Positions 18,061 through 29,365 of a stretch of DNA of 64,000 nucleotides are shown piece after piece. Numbering within the stretch: position 1 is the stretch's first letter; each line of letters begins with the position of its first letter. The translations under genes and the position numbers were made by a program. The DNA lies in NCBI RefSeq assembly GCF_023115465.1, contig NZ_CP096034.1, positions 3,534,001 through 3,598,000 on the forward strand, read 5' to 3'. Under the pieces are notes generated by a model. It made no database searches and was not told the origin of the DNA. It saw only the letters and a program-made list of their open reading frames with translations. The DNA is from Gottfriedia acidiceleris (GTDB taxonomy: Bacteria; Bacillota; Bacilli; Bacillales; Bacillaceae_G).

Positions 18061-18996
18061 TTATTTATACATTTGTTGATAATTTTTAAATTCTGCTTCA
18101 GAGCAAAGTACGAAATGTCCAGGACGAACTTCACGTAATTTTGGTTGTTCGTTTGAATAATCGTGTTGTTTTGGATCATAAACGATACGTTTACGATTGC
18201 GCTCATAATCAGGATCTGGAAGCGGAATTGCTGATAATAATGATTTTGTGTATGGATGCATTGGGTAATCATATAATTCATTACTATCTGCAAGCTCAAC
18301 AATTTTACCGTGGTACATTACACCGATACGGTCACTAATGTACTTAACCATTGATAAGTCATGGGCGATAAATAGATATGTTAAACCTTTTTCCTTTTGA
18401 AGCTTTCTCATTAAGTTTACAACCTGAGCTTGAATTGAAACGTCAAGAGCTGAGATTGGCTCATCGGCGATAATAAATTCTGGTTGTACAGCAAGTGCTC
18501 TTGCAATACCGATACGTTGACGTTGTCCACCTGAGAATTCATGTGGGAAACGGTTAGCGTGTTCTTTATTTAACCCTACTGTTTCAAGTAAGTCATAAAC
18601 CATTTTCATTCGCTCTTCTTTGTTACGAGCTAATCCATGGATATCAATACCTTCTGCAATGATATCTGCAACTTTCATACGCGGGTTTAATGAAGCGTAT
18701 GGATCTTGGAAAATCATTTGCATACGACGGTTAAACTTCTTTAGTTCTTTACGACTTTTCTTACCATGTACATCTTCACCATCGAAAATTACTTGTCCAT
18801 CAGTCGCATCATATAATCGAATGATTGAACGTCCAGTTGTAGATTTACCAGAACCTGATTCACCTACTAAACCGAAAGTTTCTCCACGGAAGATGTCAAA
18901 TGTAACATCATCGATTGCTTTAACTGTTGTTTTACCTGTATTAAAGTATTGTTTTAAATTTTTAACTTCTACTAATTTTTCTGCTTTACTTGACAT
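18061..18996 (-). CDS. oppF: Oligopeptide ABC transporter ATP-binding protein OppF
   Basis: 311 residues. One of two ATPases powering peptide import through OppB/OppC. Walker A GESGSGKST, signature FSGGQRQR, Walker B FIIADEP and the LFIAHDLSMV switch region are all present. The C-terminal ~60 residues are the oligopeptide-transporter extension containing the HPYTKSLLSA segment. It overlaps the end of oppD by 11 bases, indicating translational coupling. Confidence 0.95.
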   Translation of the reverse strand: MSSKAEKLVEVKNLKQYFNTGKTTVKAIDDVTFDIFRGETFGLVGESGSGKSTTGRSIIRLYDATDGQVIFDGEDVHGKKSRKELKKFNRRMQMIFQDPYASLNPRMKVADIIAEGIDIHGLARNKEERMKMVYDLLETVGLNKEHANRFPHEFSGGQRQRIGIARALAVQPEFIIADEPISALDVSIQAQVVNLMRKLQKEKGLTYLFIAHDLSMVKYISDRIGVMYHGKIVELADSNELYDYPMHPYTKSLLSAIPLPDPDYERNRKRIVYDPKQHDYSNEQPKLREVRPGHFVLCSEAEFKNYQQMYK

Positions 18997-20035
18997 TTAC
19001 TTCACCTTCCTTCATTCGTTGAATACGCTTCTTAACGGCTTCAGGTGGTTCAACTTTTGGAGCATCCTCATGTAATAGCCATGTTGCAGCGTAGTGTGTG
19101 TCAGACACTTTAAACATAGGAGGTTCCATTTCATAGTCAATTTTTAAAGCATTTGGATTACGTGGTGCAAACGCATCACCTTTTGGAGGATTTAATAGAT
19201 CCGGTGGTGTACCAGGAATTGCTACTAATTCTGCTCCTTGTTCATTATCTAAGTCAGGCATTGAAGCTAAAAGTCCCCAAGTGTAAGGATGTTTTGGATT
19301 GTAGAAAATATCGTCCACAGTTCCCATTTCAACTACTCTACCTGCATACATAACTGCAACTTTATCTGCAACATTCGCAACTACACCTAAATCATGTGTA
19401 ATAAAGATAATTGCTGAATCAGTTTTTCTTTGAATTTCTTTCATTAACTCAAGAATCTGAGCTTGAATTGTAACGTCAAGAGCTGTTGTTGGCTCATCGG
19501 CGATTAATAATTTTGGATTACATGCTAACGCCATTGCAATAACAACACGTTGTCTCATACCGCCTGAGAACTGGTGTGGATATTGTTTATATCGAGCTTC
19601 ACCATTTGGAATTCCAACAAGATTTATTAATTCTAAAGCAATTTTCTTTGCCTCAGTTTTACTCATTTTTTGATGCTTAATTAGACCTTCTGTTATTTGA
19701 TATCCAATCGTTAATACTGGATTTAAAGAAGTCATAGGATCTTGGAAAATCATTGAGATTTCTTTTCCACGAATATTTTGCATTTCTTTTTCTGATAATT
19801 TAGCTAAATCTTTTCCATCGAATAAGATTTCACCGCTCTTAATTTTACCTGGAGGGTTTGGAATTAACCCCATTAATGCTTTAGATGTTACTGATTTACC
19901 TGAACCAGATTCACCTACAATTGCTAATGTCTCACCTTTTTTAAGATCAAATGAAACTCCGCGTACTGCTTGAACTTCACCAGCATGAGTATAAAAGGAG
20001 ACACACAGATCTTTTACTTCTAATAATTTACTCAT
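18986..20035 (-). CDS. oppD: Oligopeptide ABC transporter ATP-binding protein OppD
   Basis: 349 residues. Second ATPase of the importer. Walker A GESGSGKSV, signature FSGGMRQRV, Walker B LLIADEPTTALD and FITHDLGVVA are visible. The C-terminal family extension contains HPYTWGLLAS and ends in a charged tail. It starts 20 bases after oppC and runs into oppF, so oppBCDF is one transcription unit. Confidence 0.95.
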   Translation of the reverse strand: MSKLLEVKDLCVSFYTHAGEVQAVRGVSFDLKKGETLAIVGESGSGKSVTSKALMGLIPNPPGKIKSGEILFDGKDLAKLSEKEMQNIRGKEISMIFQDPMTSLNPVLTIGYQITEGLIKHQKMSKTEAKKIALELINLVGIPNGEARYKQYPHQFSGGMRQRVVIAMALACNPKLLIADEPTTALDVTIQAQILELMKEIQRKTDSAIIFITHDLGVVANVADKVAVMYAGRVVEMGTVDDIFYNPKHPYTWGLLASMPDLDNEQGAELVAIPGTPPDLLNPPKGDAFAPRNPNALKIDYEMEPPMFKVSDTHYAATWLLHEDAPKVEPPEAVKKRIQRMKEGEVNVK

Positions 20036-20055
20036 AGTTCATTCTCCCTTCAAAA

Positions 20056-21078
20056 TTACTTACTCATTTTTGGATCTAAAGCATCGCGTAATCCGTCAGC
20101 AATTAAGTTGAAACTTAAAATTAATAAACTGATCACAACCGCTGGAATAATCATCATATGAGGGAAAGTTTGTAATGATTTGAAGCCATCACTTACTAAC
20201 GAACCTAATGATGCTTTTGGTGGTGCAATACCTAAACCGATGAAGCTTAAGAACGCTTCAGAGAAAATTGCACTTGGAATCGTGAACATCATCATTACGA
20301 TGATTGGACCCATAATATTTGGAATTAAGTGTTTTGCAATTAATTGAGTATTTGTTGCACCTAAAGTTCTTGATGCTAATACGAATTCTTGATTTTTTAA
20401 TTTTAGCATTTGACCACGTACGATACGGGACATACCTACCCAACCAGTAATTACCATCGCTAAAGCGATTGAAAGAATACCTGGGTTTTTAAATACTAAG
20501 ATGAATAAGATTACAACGATTAGATATGGTACACCCATTAGGACTTCCGCAATACGCTGCATGATATTATCTGTTCGGCCACCAAAGAATCCTGAAATAC
20601 CACCGAAAGCTACACCAATTACCATATCAATTACTGCTGCTAATAAACCGATTAAGATTGAAACTCGAGCACCAGCCCATGTTCTTGTGAAAAGGTCACG
20701 ACCTAAATCGTCCGTACCAAACCAATAGTTTTCTTTAATATTTTTGTTTTTATATACATCGTTTCCATATTGATCATATCCGTCAAATGGTAAGAATTTT
20801 ACATTTTCTAATACACCAATTTTAGGTGGTAATTTTGATCTTTTTAAGTCTTGGTCTTTATATGAGTGTCCACTCATCATTGGACCAAACAATGTAAAGA
20901 ATAATAAGATACCAAGGATAATAAATCCTAACATTGCACCTTTATTTTTTCTGAAACGTCTTCTTGCATCTTTCCAAAAAGAATCCGAAGGTCTTGAAAT
21001 TTTATCTGCATTATTCAAATCTACGTTTGCAGGTTGGAATAAATCAGATGAAATTTTTTGAGCTGTGTTGTTGTTCAT
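20056..21078 (-). CDS. oppC: Oligopeptide ABC transporter permease OppC
   Basis: 340 residues: a soluble N terminus, one helix around residue 55, then five helices of the binding-protein-dependent permease domain. The EAA loop (FVLASRTLGATNTQLIAKHLIPN) couples to the ATPases. The extracytoplasmic ~70-residue insert after the first helix is usual for OppC. Starts three bases past the oppB stop. Confidence 0.94.
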   Translation of the reverse strand: MNNNTAQKISSDLFQPANVDLNNADKISRPSDSFWKDARRRFRKNKGAMLGFIILGILLFFTLFGPMMSGHSYKDQDLKRSKLPPKIGVLENVKFLPFDGYDQYGNDVYKNKNIKENYWFGTDDLGRDLFTRTWAGARVSILIGLLAAVIDMVIGVAFGGISGFFGGRTDNIMQRIAEVLMGVPYLIVVILFILVFKNPGILSIALAMVITGWVGMSRIVRGQMLKLKNQEFVLASRTLGATNTQLIAKHLIPNIMGPIIVMMMFTIPSAIFSEAFLSFIGLGIAPPKASLGSLVSDGFKSLQTFPHMMIIPAVVISLLILSFNLIADGLRDALDPKMSK

Positions 21079-21081
21079 TAT

Positions 21082-22008
21082 TTATTTACCTCCTGCTAAA
21101 CGGATACGTGGATCAATTACACCGTATAAAATATCTACAAAGAAGATTACGATTAGTAATAATGCACTATAGAAAATTGTTGTGCCCATAATTACTGAGT
21201 AGTCATTTGTTACAATTGAGTTAACGAATTGAGAACCTAGTCCAGGTACAGCAAACATATTTTCAATAACTAATGTACCAGTCATTAAGTTTACAGCCAT
21301 TGGACCTAAAATTGTAACTACTGGGATTAATGCATTTCGTAGTGCATGTTTAATGATTACGCCTACTTGAGAGATCCCTTTTGCTTTTGCTGTTACGATA
21401 TACTCTGAGTTCATAACTTCGATTAACTCTGTTCTTGAGAAACGAGCTACAGTTGCTGTTACGAATACTGACAATGCAATTGTCGGTAGAATTGTGTATT
21501 TAAAGCTTTCCCAATATGCTACCGGGAATAAATGTAATTTTACTGCTAAGTAGTACTGTAAGATTGCCCCGAATACGAATGACGGGATGGAAATTCCTAG
21601 AACTGCTAGAACAGTAGAACCATAGTCAAATATTGTATTATTCTTTAGTGCTGCTACGATACCGAAGATTAATCCGATAAATGTTCCTAATAATAGTGCT
21701 TGAGCACCTAATTGAGCTGATGGACCAATACGAGTTGAGATCATATCAGTTACTTTACGGTTATCGTATTTATATGAATCTCCTAAATCACCTTTAGCAA
21801 GATTTTTCATGTAATTTGCATATTGCACAGGAACTGGCTTGTCTAACCCATATTTAGCAAAAATAATTTGTTTTTGTTCAGGTGTTAATTTCTCTGGGTT
21901 TTTTAATGGAGAACCTGGTAACAACTTCATTAAGAAAAATGTAACTGTACAAATCAAAAATAGTGTGACAAACATGTAAATAAATCTCTGTAGCACGTAA
22001 CGTCCCAC
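21082..22008 (-). CDS. oppB: Oligopeptide ABC transporter permease OppB
   Basis: 308 residues with six membrane helices and an EAA motif (YIVTAKAKGISQVGVIIKHALRN). The start is a GTG at 22008, preceded by GGGGGTG. It is first in the operon. In B. subtilis and the B. cereus group a lipoprotein OppA gene normally precedes oppB; here none does, and the 825 bases upstream contain no gene on this strand. Confidence 0.93.
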   Translation of the reverse strand: MGRYVLQRFIYMFVTLFLICTVTFFLMKLLPGSPLKNPEKLTPEQKQIIFAKYGLDKPVPVQYANYMKNLAKGDLGDSYKYDNRKVTDMISTRIGPSAQLGAQALLLGTFIGLIFGIVAALKNNTIFDYGSTVLAVLGISIPSFVFGAILQYYLAVKLHLFPVAYWESFKYTILPTIALSVFVTATVARFSRTELIEVMNSEYIVTAKAKGISQVGVIIKHALRNALIPVVTILGPMAVNLMTGTLVIENMFAVPGLGSQFVNSIVTNDYSVIMGTTIFYSALLLIVIFFVDILYGVIDPRIRLAGGK

Positions 22009-22833
22009 AACTGCACCCCCCTATTAATTTAAAAAATATTTTATTTTTTTTATTTTTTGATAATTTTTTTGTAAAAATGAGAGCATTTGGACCTTTCACC
22101 TATTTGGATCTATTCCACATACTCTTTAGTACCAATTATAATTCTGTAATTTTGTCGATCGATTTAACTTCTTGTCCATATTATTCTCAAACATAGGATT
22201 AATCATTTAATCCTTTTTTTTCATTTGATGTAAAATGGTGTAAATTTTTGCTTAAGCTTTTTTCCCAACAATGTAAGCGTATTCGCAATGACGCTTTTGG
22301 TCAATATTTTTTTACTGGAAAATTCTAAATTATTATTCTAAACAGATTATTCCTTACAATTTCTCCCTGATAAATTAAGCTGGGATCCTTATAAAAAATA
22401 ACTTATATAGATATTTATTCATAAATTTGGTAAAAAAATGAATGCTTATTCAAAAATTCATATTGCAATTTCAGTATAGCAAATTTATTTATCGTGACAT
22501 ATCTCGCAATCCATGATGTATACCCCCTAAGATGCTAGTACAAAAGGTTAAAATACAGAAAGTTAATATACAATTCTGAATTTTTATAGTAGAATTTTCG
22601 ATAAGTATCGATTTTTTTCTACAAATTTTATTATACATTTTTATGAGAGTTTTACAACAATTTTGACAAATAAAATTAAATAATTTGTTAAAATAAAGAG
22701 AATTATCTTAAAAATGCTAACAATTTAAAAATATTTTGTAACGTTTAGTTGAAACTGTTTACATTATTATTATAGTATAGCATTATTAAGTCTACAATAT
22801 ATAATTCTTTCCAACAGGAGGATCACAAATTAA
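22009..22833. other. Long AT-rich intergenic region, opp operon / DUF3899 gene
   Basis: 825 bases with no gene on either strand. It must hold the oppB promoter and the one for the gene at 22834. TATAAT-like boxes are present but no well-spaced -35 partner. AAGCGT...ACGCTT near 22272-22293 may form a hairpin. No T-box, riboswitch or oppA remnant was recognised. Confidence 0.4.
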
Positions 22834-23208
22834 ATGTCGAAACACTATATTATTGTCGTATTATCTGCGATAGTACTGGCAGCAATCTTTTCACTTACCC
22901 AAGGAACACTAAACTTTTTCCTTCATTTCACGAACACAGTATTCTATATTGGACTAACATTATTTGTTATTGGTGGTTTTTTATTAATCGTTCAAAGTGG
23001 ATTTTTTAATATTACTCGCTTTGGAATGCGTAAAGTATTCGGAACGAGAGACCAACAGATGGCAGAAATGACAGGTGATGAATCACTTACTGTTAAAAAG
23101 GATATAATCTACAGAAGATATAGATTTTCAATTACAAAACCATTACTGATGGCTTCAATTACTTTAGTTATTCTTTCTTTTTTATTCAGTTTTATCATTA
23201 TTTACTAA
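22834..23208 (+). CDS. DUF3899-family membrane protein
   Basis: 124 residues: an N-terminal helix (about 5-23), a second (about 34-58), a basic stretch with RMRKVFG-like character, and a third helix at the C terminus. This three-helix layout fits the DUF3899 family found beside trpS in Bacillaceae. No function is established. ACAGGAGG precedes the ATG. The trpS T-box follows after a short gap. Confidence 0.65.
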   Translation: MSKHYIIVVLSAIVLAAIFSLTQGTLNFFLHFTNTVFYIGLTLFVIGGFLLIVQSGFFNITRFGMRKVFGTRDQQMAEMTGDESLTVKKDIIYRRYRFSITKPLLMASITLVILSFLFSFIIIY

Positions 23209-23264
23209 ATGATGTATCAACATCTTGAAAGTTGAATATAATTAAGATATTATCTATAGAAAGT

Positions 23265-23524
23265 ATATATAAGCTATGAAGAAGAGTAGTACACAGATTT
23301 AGCATGTTAAGAGAGCTTGTGGATGGTGAAAACAAGTCATGCTCCCTGTCGAATGGACTTCTGAGCTTCGAACCGAACATATAGTATAAGTAGGCTTCGA
23401 CGTAACTCAAACGATAGATGAGAGCATGATTTCATGCATGAGTGATTCCTTATTTGGAATAACTAGAGTGGTACCGCGGTTTAATCGTCTCTATTGTAAT
23501 AGAGAGATTACGCCGCTTTTTTAT
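23265..23524 (+). promoter_or_regulatory. T-box leader of trpS (Trp-specific)
   Basis: A tRNA-sensing leader. The T-box core AGAGTGGTACCGCGG is at 23465-23479; its GG-ACC-containing bulge pairs with the uncharged tRNA acceptor end. The terminator follows, with GCGG...CCGC and TCTCTATT/AATAGAGA arms and a T6 tail (to 23524). The Stem I region contains ATGGACTT at about 23344, where TGG would be the tryptophan specifier followed by a purine, matching the downstream gene. Uncharged tRNA-Trp should stabilise the antiterminator and turn trpS on. Confidence 0.93.
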
Positions 23525-23543
23525 TTTATTTAGCTTTATTTAG

Positions 23544-24554
<1,011 letters not shown>

Positions 24555-24582
24555 TCCTCTTATACGTAAAATTTAAAATAGT

Positions 24583-24625
24583 AAAGGGTGTCTTAAAAGT
24601 CAAAGTACTTTAGAGACTCCTTTTT
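24583..24625 (+). terminator. Terminator of trpS
   Basis: GGGTGTCTTAAAAGT and ACTTTAGAGACTCC arms (imperfect) followed by T5. Confidence 0.65.
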
Positions 24626-24663
24626 CTTTACTATCGGAAAAGGAATAAAAAACAAGAAATCAA

Positions 24664-24706
24664 TAAAAAAAACCCACAAGGTACTTTATCCCTTGTAGGT
24701 CTTTTT
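24664..24706. terminator. Terminator between trpS and yjbA, usable both ways
   Basis: ACCCACAAGG and CCTTGTAGGT arms with A-runs before and T-runs after. On the minus strand it closes the yjbA-like gene. Confidence 0.8.
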
Positions 24707-24735
24707 GATTTTGAGGCCCTTATAAATAACCTCTT

Positions 24736-25488
24736 TTAGTTTACTTTTTGTTCGTGTTCCATTTCCCATAGTTTTTCAAAGAAAGGTTGACCTTTAACGA
24801 TTCTTCCACATAATTGCTCATGTCGCTCTGACCAACCACTCTTAATTTCATCATATAATTGAGACCAAATGTCCTCAAATGACAGATCCTGAATTTGTTG
24901 ATACGATCTTGGATTCCACTCGGTGTACCAATATCGAATCTCCGAAGGATTTTTTGATGAATGGAGTTGATCTAGCGCCATAAATAGTAATTGCTTTAGT
25001 TGTCTTTCTTTTCTTGTTAGTCCGCTCATAATAATTGGCGACGGCGATAGTATATGATGTTCTTTTGTTTCATCATTTACTGAATTTTGAAGATTATAGT
25101 GACTTTCTTCAATCTCGGCTGTCATATCATACACCATTTGTTCTTGCCTTGGTATTAAACGGCTTTTTCGAATTGGAATATTATACCCAATTGTGTCAAC
25201 CGCAATAATACCATTACCGTCAGTTACTACAAAGCAATAATCTAGCTGAATACGCTCATGATTCTTTCTTACATAAGACTTTTGGAACACTTCAGTTAAT
25301 AGACCGGAAGGAAGCTCTAATAGTTCATTTTCAATATAATGATATAACTCTGGAGTAACTTTAATGACTGGAACTTGGTCTAATAATTCAACACTATCAT
25401 CTTTTCTCCATTCAAAAAAATGACAGACATTGTAACCATTTTCTTCACCTTCAAACCAATTGACCCATACATCATGTAAATACAACAT
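24736..25488 (-). CDS. UPF0736-family protein (YjbA-like)
   Basis: 250 residues, soluble, rich in Trp and acidic residues, starting [20 protein letters not shown]. That opening and the position between trpS and yjaZ match YjbA/UPF0736. Function is unknown. AGGGG(T)AGTA lies upstream of the ATG. It converges on trpS across a shared terminator. Confidence 0.78.
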   Translation of the reverse strand: MLYLHDVWVNWFEGEENGYNVCHFFEWRKDDSVELLDQVPVIKVTPELYHYIENELLELPSGLLTEVFQKSYVRKNHERIQLDYCFVVTDGNGIIAVDTIGYNIPIRKSRLIPRQEQMVYDMTAEIEESHYNLQNSVNDETKEHHILSPSPIIMSGLTRKERQLKQLLFMALDQLHSSKNPSEIRYWYTEWNPRSYQQIQDLSFEDIWSQLYDEIKSGWSERHEQLCGRIVKGQPFFEKLWEMEHEQKVN

Positions 25489-25701
25489 TTACTACCCCTC
25501 ACTTCACAACTGTATGTAACTTTCAGTATGGTCAGTGATTCACTAATTTATTCCATTTTCCACTGAATTACAAAAAGTGTTTAACAAACTGAATGAAAAA
25601 TAGTCAATAAATCATTAAAATATCATAGATTAAAACTTCTCTGATACATTAATACTGCAATACATCATTTAAGCTCTGATATGCTCTGGAATCGTTTGCA
25701 T

Positions 25702-26481
25702 TCAAATCGAAAGATAATGTATTGCATTTTCCTTAATCTTTTTACTTGGCGTTCGTAAAAGGATATCAGTTGACCATTCTGTCTGCTCTGTACAACTTTT
25801 AACAATGTCATATCCAACACTGTAACCCAATAATTTTGGAATTCCATTCCCACCATACAAGTATTTTGAAAAATTATCATCATTACTTGTTATCTCAAGT
25901 TTATCTATTAAAAATTTATTATAATATAATTCACATTGCTTGGAAGAATACTGATTTGTCCATGGTGCCTGAACTGCTTCTCCATACTTTTCTAAAACTG
26001 CAGTTTCGGCTAACCCTTCTAAAATCATTGCATCAAGTAATGTGACCTTTTTGTTTTTATATAACTTTGTCAATCTTACAATATGATGATACTCATGTAA
26101 TAATACTGCTTTATGTTGTAAAATTCCTTCTAAAGGGGACAAAAATAAACAAATACAATTTTTATGTGCAATTCCCCCCCTTTGATAAGTCGTATTTTTA
26201 AACAAATTTCCCGTTCTATGACAAGGTAAAATAAATATAGGTAGGTCAGGTCCATTAAGTTCTCTTTTTAACTTCTCAAACTCTTCAGAAAGGCTTTTCC
26301 ATATACTTTTTTCATCTAGTAGTTTCAGATCATCTTTACTCAAAGTTGACAGCCTCGATAAACCGTGGGAAAGAAGATATTTATATAAACTCTCCTCATT
26401 ATATTTCGGAAAATATGGTAAAAGTTTTTTCATTACCATTTGTTTATCTTCAATAAAATCAACCCATTTATAAGTTGGCAT
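25702..26481 (-). CDS. DUF2268 putative zinc protease (YjaZ-like)
   Basis: 259 residues. HEYHH at residues 129-133 (in AVLLHEYHHIVRL) is an HExxH zinc motif. A downstream LEGLAE near residue 155 could give the third ligand, as in gluzincin-type enzymes. B. subtilis yjaZ occupies the same place between fabF and yjbA. Substrate unknown. No signal peptide, so cytosolic. The purine-rich GAGGTGGTGA site is rather far (about 15 bases) from the ATG, so translation may be weak. Confidence 0.72.
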   Translation of the reverse strand: MPTYKWVDFIEDKQMVMKKLLPYFPKYNEESLYKYLLSHGLSRLSTLSKDDLKLLDEKSIWKSLSEEFEKLKRELNGPDLPIFILPCHRTGNLFKNTTYQRGGIAHKNCICLFLSPLEGILQHKAVLLHEYHHIVRLTKLYKNKKVTLLDAMILEGLAETAVLEKYGEAVQAPWTNQYSSKQCELYYNKFLIDKLEITSNDDNFSKYLYGGNGIPKLLGYSVGYDIVKSCTEQTEWSTDILLRTPSKKIKENAIHYLSI

Positions 26482-26570
26482 TATCCCAAGTTAATCACCA
26501 CCTCAATTTACTATTAAAGTATGATAATTAACTAGTGAAAGTTACTTTTTTTTACACTGGGATTTCTAAT

Positions 26571-26602
26571 AAAAAAAAGCTTAGGTAAAGACCTAAGCTT
26601 TC
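26571..26602 (-). terminator. Terminator of the fabH-fabF operon
   Basis: AAAGCTTAGGT and ACCTAAGCTTT arms, T8 on the minus strand. Confidence 0.9.
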
Positions 26603-26623
26603 ATGTCCAAACATTATCTATAC

Positions 26624-27862
26624 TTATTTAGTGAATTCTTTAAATGCTAAAGTTACATTATGTCCACCAAATCCTAATGAATTAGAAATTGCTGCTTTTA
26701 CATTAAAAGGTCTAGCAACATTCGGTACATAATCTAAATCACATTCGCTATCAGTTTCTTGGTGATTAATCGTTGGAGCAATTACTTTATTATGGATTGT
26801 TAATGCTGTAATAATTGCTTCAATTCCACCAGCTGCTCCTAGCATATGACCAGTCATAGATTTTGTTGAACTAATTGGTACATTGTATGCATGTTCACCA
26901 AATACTTCTTTAATTGCCATCGTTTCAAATTTATCGTTTAATTCAGTACTTGTTCCATGTGCATTAATGTAATGAATGTCTTCAACAGATAAACCAGCAT
27001 CATCAAGTGCCATTCTCATTGCACGTGCGCCACCTTCTCCTCCTGGAGCTGGTGCTGTAATATGGTGTGCATCACCAGTTGTTCCATATCCAACAATTTC
27101 AGCATAAATCTTCGCTCCACGAGCTAATGCGTGTTCTAATTCCTCAAGGAATACGATTCCAGCCCCTTCACCAATGATAAAGCCATCACGAGCATTATCA
27201 AATGGACGACAAGCTTTTTCTGGATCTGGATTTAATGATAAAGCTCTTGCAGCACAAAAACCAGCAAGTCCCATATCAGTAATCGGTGCTTCTGCACCAC
27301 CTGTAATCATTGCAACTGCATCACCACGTTGAATAATTTTGAAAGCATCACCAATCGAACTTGCACCGGAAGCACAAGCTGTAACTGTACAGCCATTTGG
27401 ACCTTTAGCACCTGTTAAGATCGAAACTTGTCCAGATGCCATATCAGGGATTAACATCGGAATAAAGAATGGGCTTACACGACGTGCACCTTTTGTTTGG
27501 AAAGTATTAAACTGTTCTTCATATGTTTCCATACCACCGATACCAGAACCAATCCATACACCAACTTTTGGAGCAATTTCTTCATCAATTGTAAAGTTTG
27601 CATCTTCTAAAGCCATTTTTGATGCTGCAATTGCATAGTGAGTAAAGCGGTCCATGCGTTTTACTTCTTTTTTATCAATATATTTTTCAGGATCAAAGTC
27701 TTTTACTTCTCCTGCAACTTTAACAGGGAAATTATCAGGATTTTTTCGAGTTAGAACACCAATTCCACTCTTTCCATTCATTAAACTTTCCCATACAGTA
27801 TTTATATCATTACCAATAGGTGATACTGCACCTAAGCCTGTAATTACAACTCGTTTTTTCAT
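26624..27862 (-). CDS. fabF: 3-oxoacyl-[acyl-carrier-protein] synthase II, FabF
   Basis: 412 residues. Condenses malonyl-ACP with acyl-ACP in chain elongation. The Cys-His-His triad is visible: Cys163 in TACASGAS, then His in INAHGTST and His in [14 protein letters not shown] start at ATG 27862 with GAAGGAGG ahead; the longer frame overlaps the end of fabH. It follows fabH by 25 bases in one operon. This is the cerulenin/platensimycin-type target. Confidence 0.97.
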   Translation of the reverse strand: MKKRVVITGLGAVSPIGNDINTVWESLMNGKSGIGVLTRKNPDNFPVKVAGEVKDFDPEKYIDKKEVKRMDRFTHYAIAASKMALEDANFTIDEEIAPKVGVWIGSGIGGMETYEEQFNTFQTKGARRVSPFFIPMLIPDMASGQVSILTGAKGPNGCTVTACASGASSIGDAFKIIQRGDAVAMITGGAEAPITDMGLAGFCAARALSLNPDPEKACRPFDNARDGFIIGEGAGIVFLEELEHALARGAKIYAEIVGYGTTGDAHHITAPAPGGEGGARAMRMALDDAGLSVEDIHYINAHGTSTELNDKFETMAIKEVFGEHAYNVPISSTKSMTGHMLGAAGGIEAIITALTIHNKVIAPTINHQETDSECDLDYVPNVARPFNVKAAISNSLGFGGHNVTLAFKEFTK

Positions 27863-27887
27863 TTCAAAAAATCCTCCTTCAATTAGA

Positions 27888-28823
27888 TTATCTTCCGAAT
27901 CGAAGTGCAATTGCACCCCAAGTCAATCCGCCGCCAAATCCAACTAATACTAATACATCATCTTCTTTAACATTTCCTTTTTTATATTCTTCAACTAATG
28001 CAATTGGAATTGAAGATGAAGATGTATTACCATGACGATCAATAATTACACTCATTTTTTCTTTAGGAAGCTGTAATCTTTCTCTTGCTGCGTCCATTAT
28101 ACGAGTATTCGCTTGGTGTGGAATTAAGAAATCCACTTCTTCTTTTGTTAATCCTGCTAACTTTAATACAGTTTCACAAGAATCTCCCATTTGACGAACT
28201 GCAAATTTAAACACTTCTCGACCATTCATAACTAAGTGATCTCCACCTTTATAAAGATGTTTACCACCTGTACCGTCCGCTCCTAATTCATAAGAAAGAA
28301 TTCCTCTACCTTCACTTACTGGACCGATAACCGCAGCACCTGCACCGTCACCAAATAAAACTGCAGTATTTCGATCTTCCCAGTTAACAATTTTAGTTAA
28401 CTTTTCAGCTCCGATTACTAGAACTCTACTGTATGTACCAGTTTTTACGAACTGAGCTGCAGTAACAACTCCGTAGATAAATCCAGCACAAGCAGCACTA
28501 ATATCCATTGCAGCTGCATTTTTAGCTCCAAGTCTTTCTTGAATTACACATGCAACTGATGGGAACGACTTATCTGGAGTAACAGTACCAACTAGAATTA
28601 AGTCAAGTTCTTCCGCTTTTACATCTGCATCTTTTAAAGCTTCTATTGCAGCTTCATATGCTAAATCAGATGTGTCTTGTTCGTCGCTAGCAATTCTTCT
28701 TTCTTTAATACCAGTACGACTAACAATCCACTCATCTGAAGTATCCATCATTTGTTCTAAATCATAATTAGTTAACTTTTTTTCGGGTACGTATGAGCCA
28801 ATACCTAAAATTCCAGCATTCAT
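27888..28823 (-). CDS. fabH: 3-oxoacyl-[acyl-carrier-protein] synthase III, FabH
   Basis: 311 residues. Starts fatty-acid chains by joining acyl-CoA, in Bacillus preferably branched-chain primers, with malonyl-ACP. Cys112 in SAACAGF, His in PHQANTRI and Asn in RHGNTSSSS make the catalytic triad. First gene of the fabH-fabF operon, with promoter and FapR operator just upstream. Only one fabH is in this window; B. subtilis has a second elsewhere. Confidence 0.97.
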   Translation of the reverse strand: MNAGILGIGSYVPEKKLTNYDLEQMMDTSDEWIVSRTGIKERRIASDEQDTSDLAYEAAIEALKDADVKAEELDLILVGTVTPDKSFPSVACVIQERLGAKNAAAMDISAACAGFIYGVVTAAQFVKTGTYSRVLVIGAEKLTKIVNWEDRNTAVLFGDGAGAAVIGPVSEGRGILSYELGADGTGGKHLYKGGDHLVMNGREVFKFAVRQMGDSCETVLKLAGLTKEEVDFLIPHQANTRIMDAARERLQLPKEKMSVIIDRHGNTSSSSIPIALVEEYKKGNVKEDDVLVLVGFGGGLTWGAIALRFGR

Positions 28824-28863
28824 TAATATCCCCGCCTTACTTTATTATTTTTATGTCTTCTTA

Positions 28864-28908
28864 TTATTACCTGGTACTAATTTTATGAAATAATATGTAC
28901 TTTGTCTA
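28864..28908 (-). promoter_or_regulatory. fabHF promoter with FapR operator
   Basis: On the minus strand, -35 TAGACA (28903-28908), a 17-base spacer, and -10 TAAAAT (28880-28885). The 17-bp FapR palindrome TTAGTACCAGGTAATAA (28864-28880) lies directly downstream, one base off consensus. Repressor there would block the start site. Confidence 0.8.
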
Positions 28909-29033
28909 CATTTTTATCTTTTAAAATTTAGGCTATGTAAAAAAGAAGAATCACTTCTTAAAAAGAATACCACCCAAATTGACAAACCTCAAAGCCAATG
29001 CGAAATTATAAACGAATAGTATTCTACTACAAA

Positions 29034-29066
29034 AAAGGAAATAGTTCAAAATGAACCATTTCCTTT
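29034..29066 (-). terminator. Terminator hairpin bordering a dispersed repeat
   Basis: GGAAATAGTTC and GAACCATTTCC arms, followed by T6 on the minus strand. It terminates the epimerase-like gene whose stop is 300 bases away at 29366; the DNA in between is a dispersed repeat copy. Confidence 0.75.
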
Positions 29067-29252
29067 ACGCTTATGAAAAACAATCTTTCAATTTTTACCT
29101 ATGTTTTCTCGTAAAGGAGCCCACGTAAGGTTGATTTCTGTTACAGGATGCTTGCTTTCTGAGGCGAGACCTAAGCCTCCTCGTCACGTACTTTCCTGTG
29201 AGGTCTCAAACTTCCTGCAGGAGTCGAGCATCCCTTTCTTTCTAATCAACTT
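29067..29252 (+). repeat. Decayed copy of the terminator-docked dispersed element
   Basis: It begins right at the hairpin edge with ACGCTTATGAAAAAC, similar to the CATGCTGTTGAAAAAC end of the intact copy at 43346. It continues through TCGTAAAGGAG, GGTTGATTTCTGTTACAGG, TGCTTGCTTTCTGAGG, CCTAAGCCTCCTCG, TGAGGTCTCA and CAGGAGTCGAGCA to CTAATCAACTT. No reading frame. The right end and a second hairpin copy are not recognisable. The last ~110 bases before the next gene hold TTACTCATGAAG (29334-29345). Confidence 0.75.
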
Positions 29253-29365
29253 ATACATCAAAAAAGATTACGGTTAAAACCTATATTAATATATAATTCT
29301 AAAAGATATATTTTCTACTTGGCGCCTTTTTAATTACTCATGAAGCTTAAATGAGGAATAGATCA

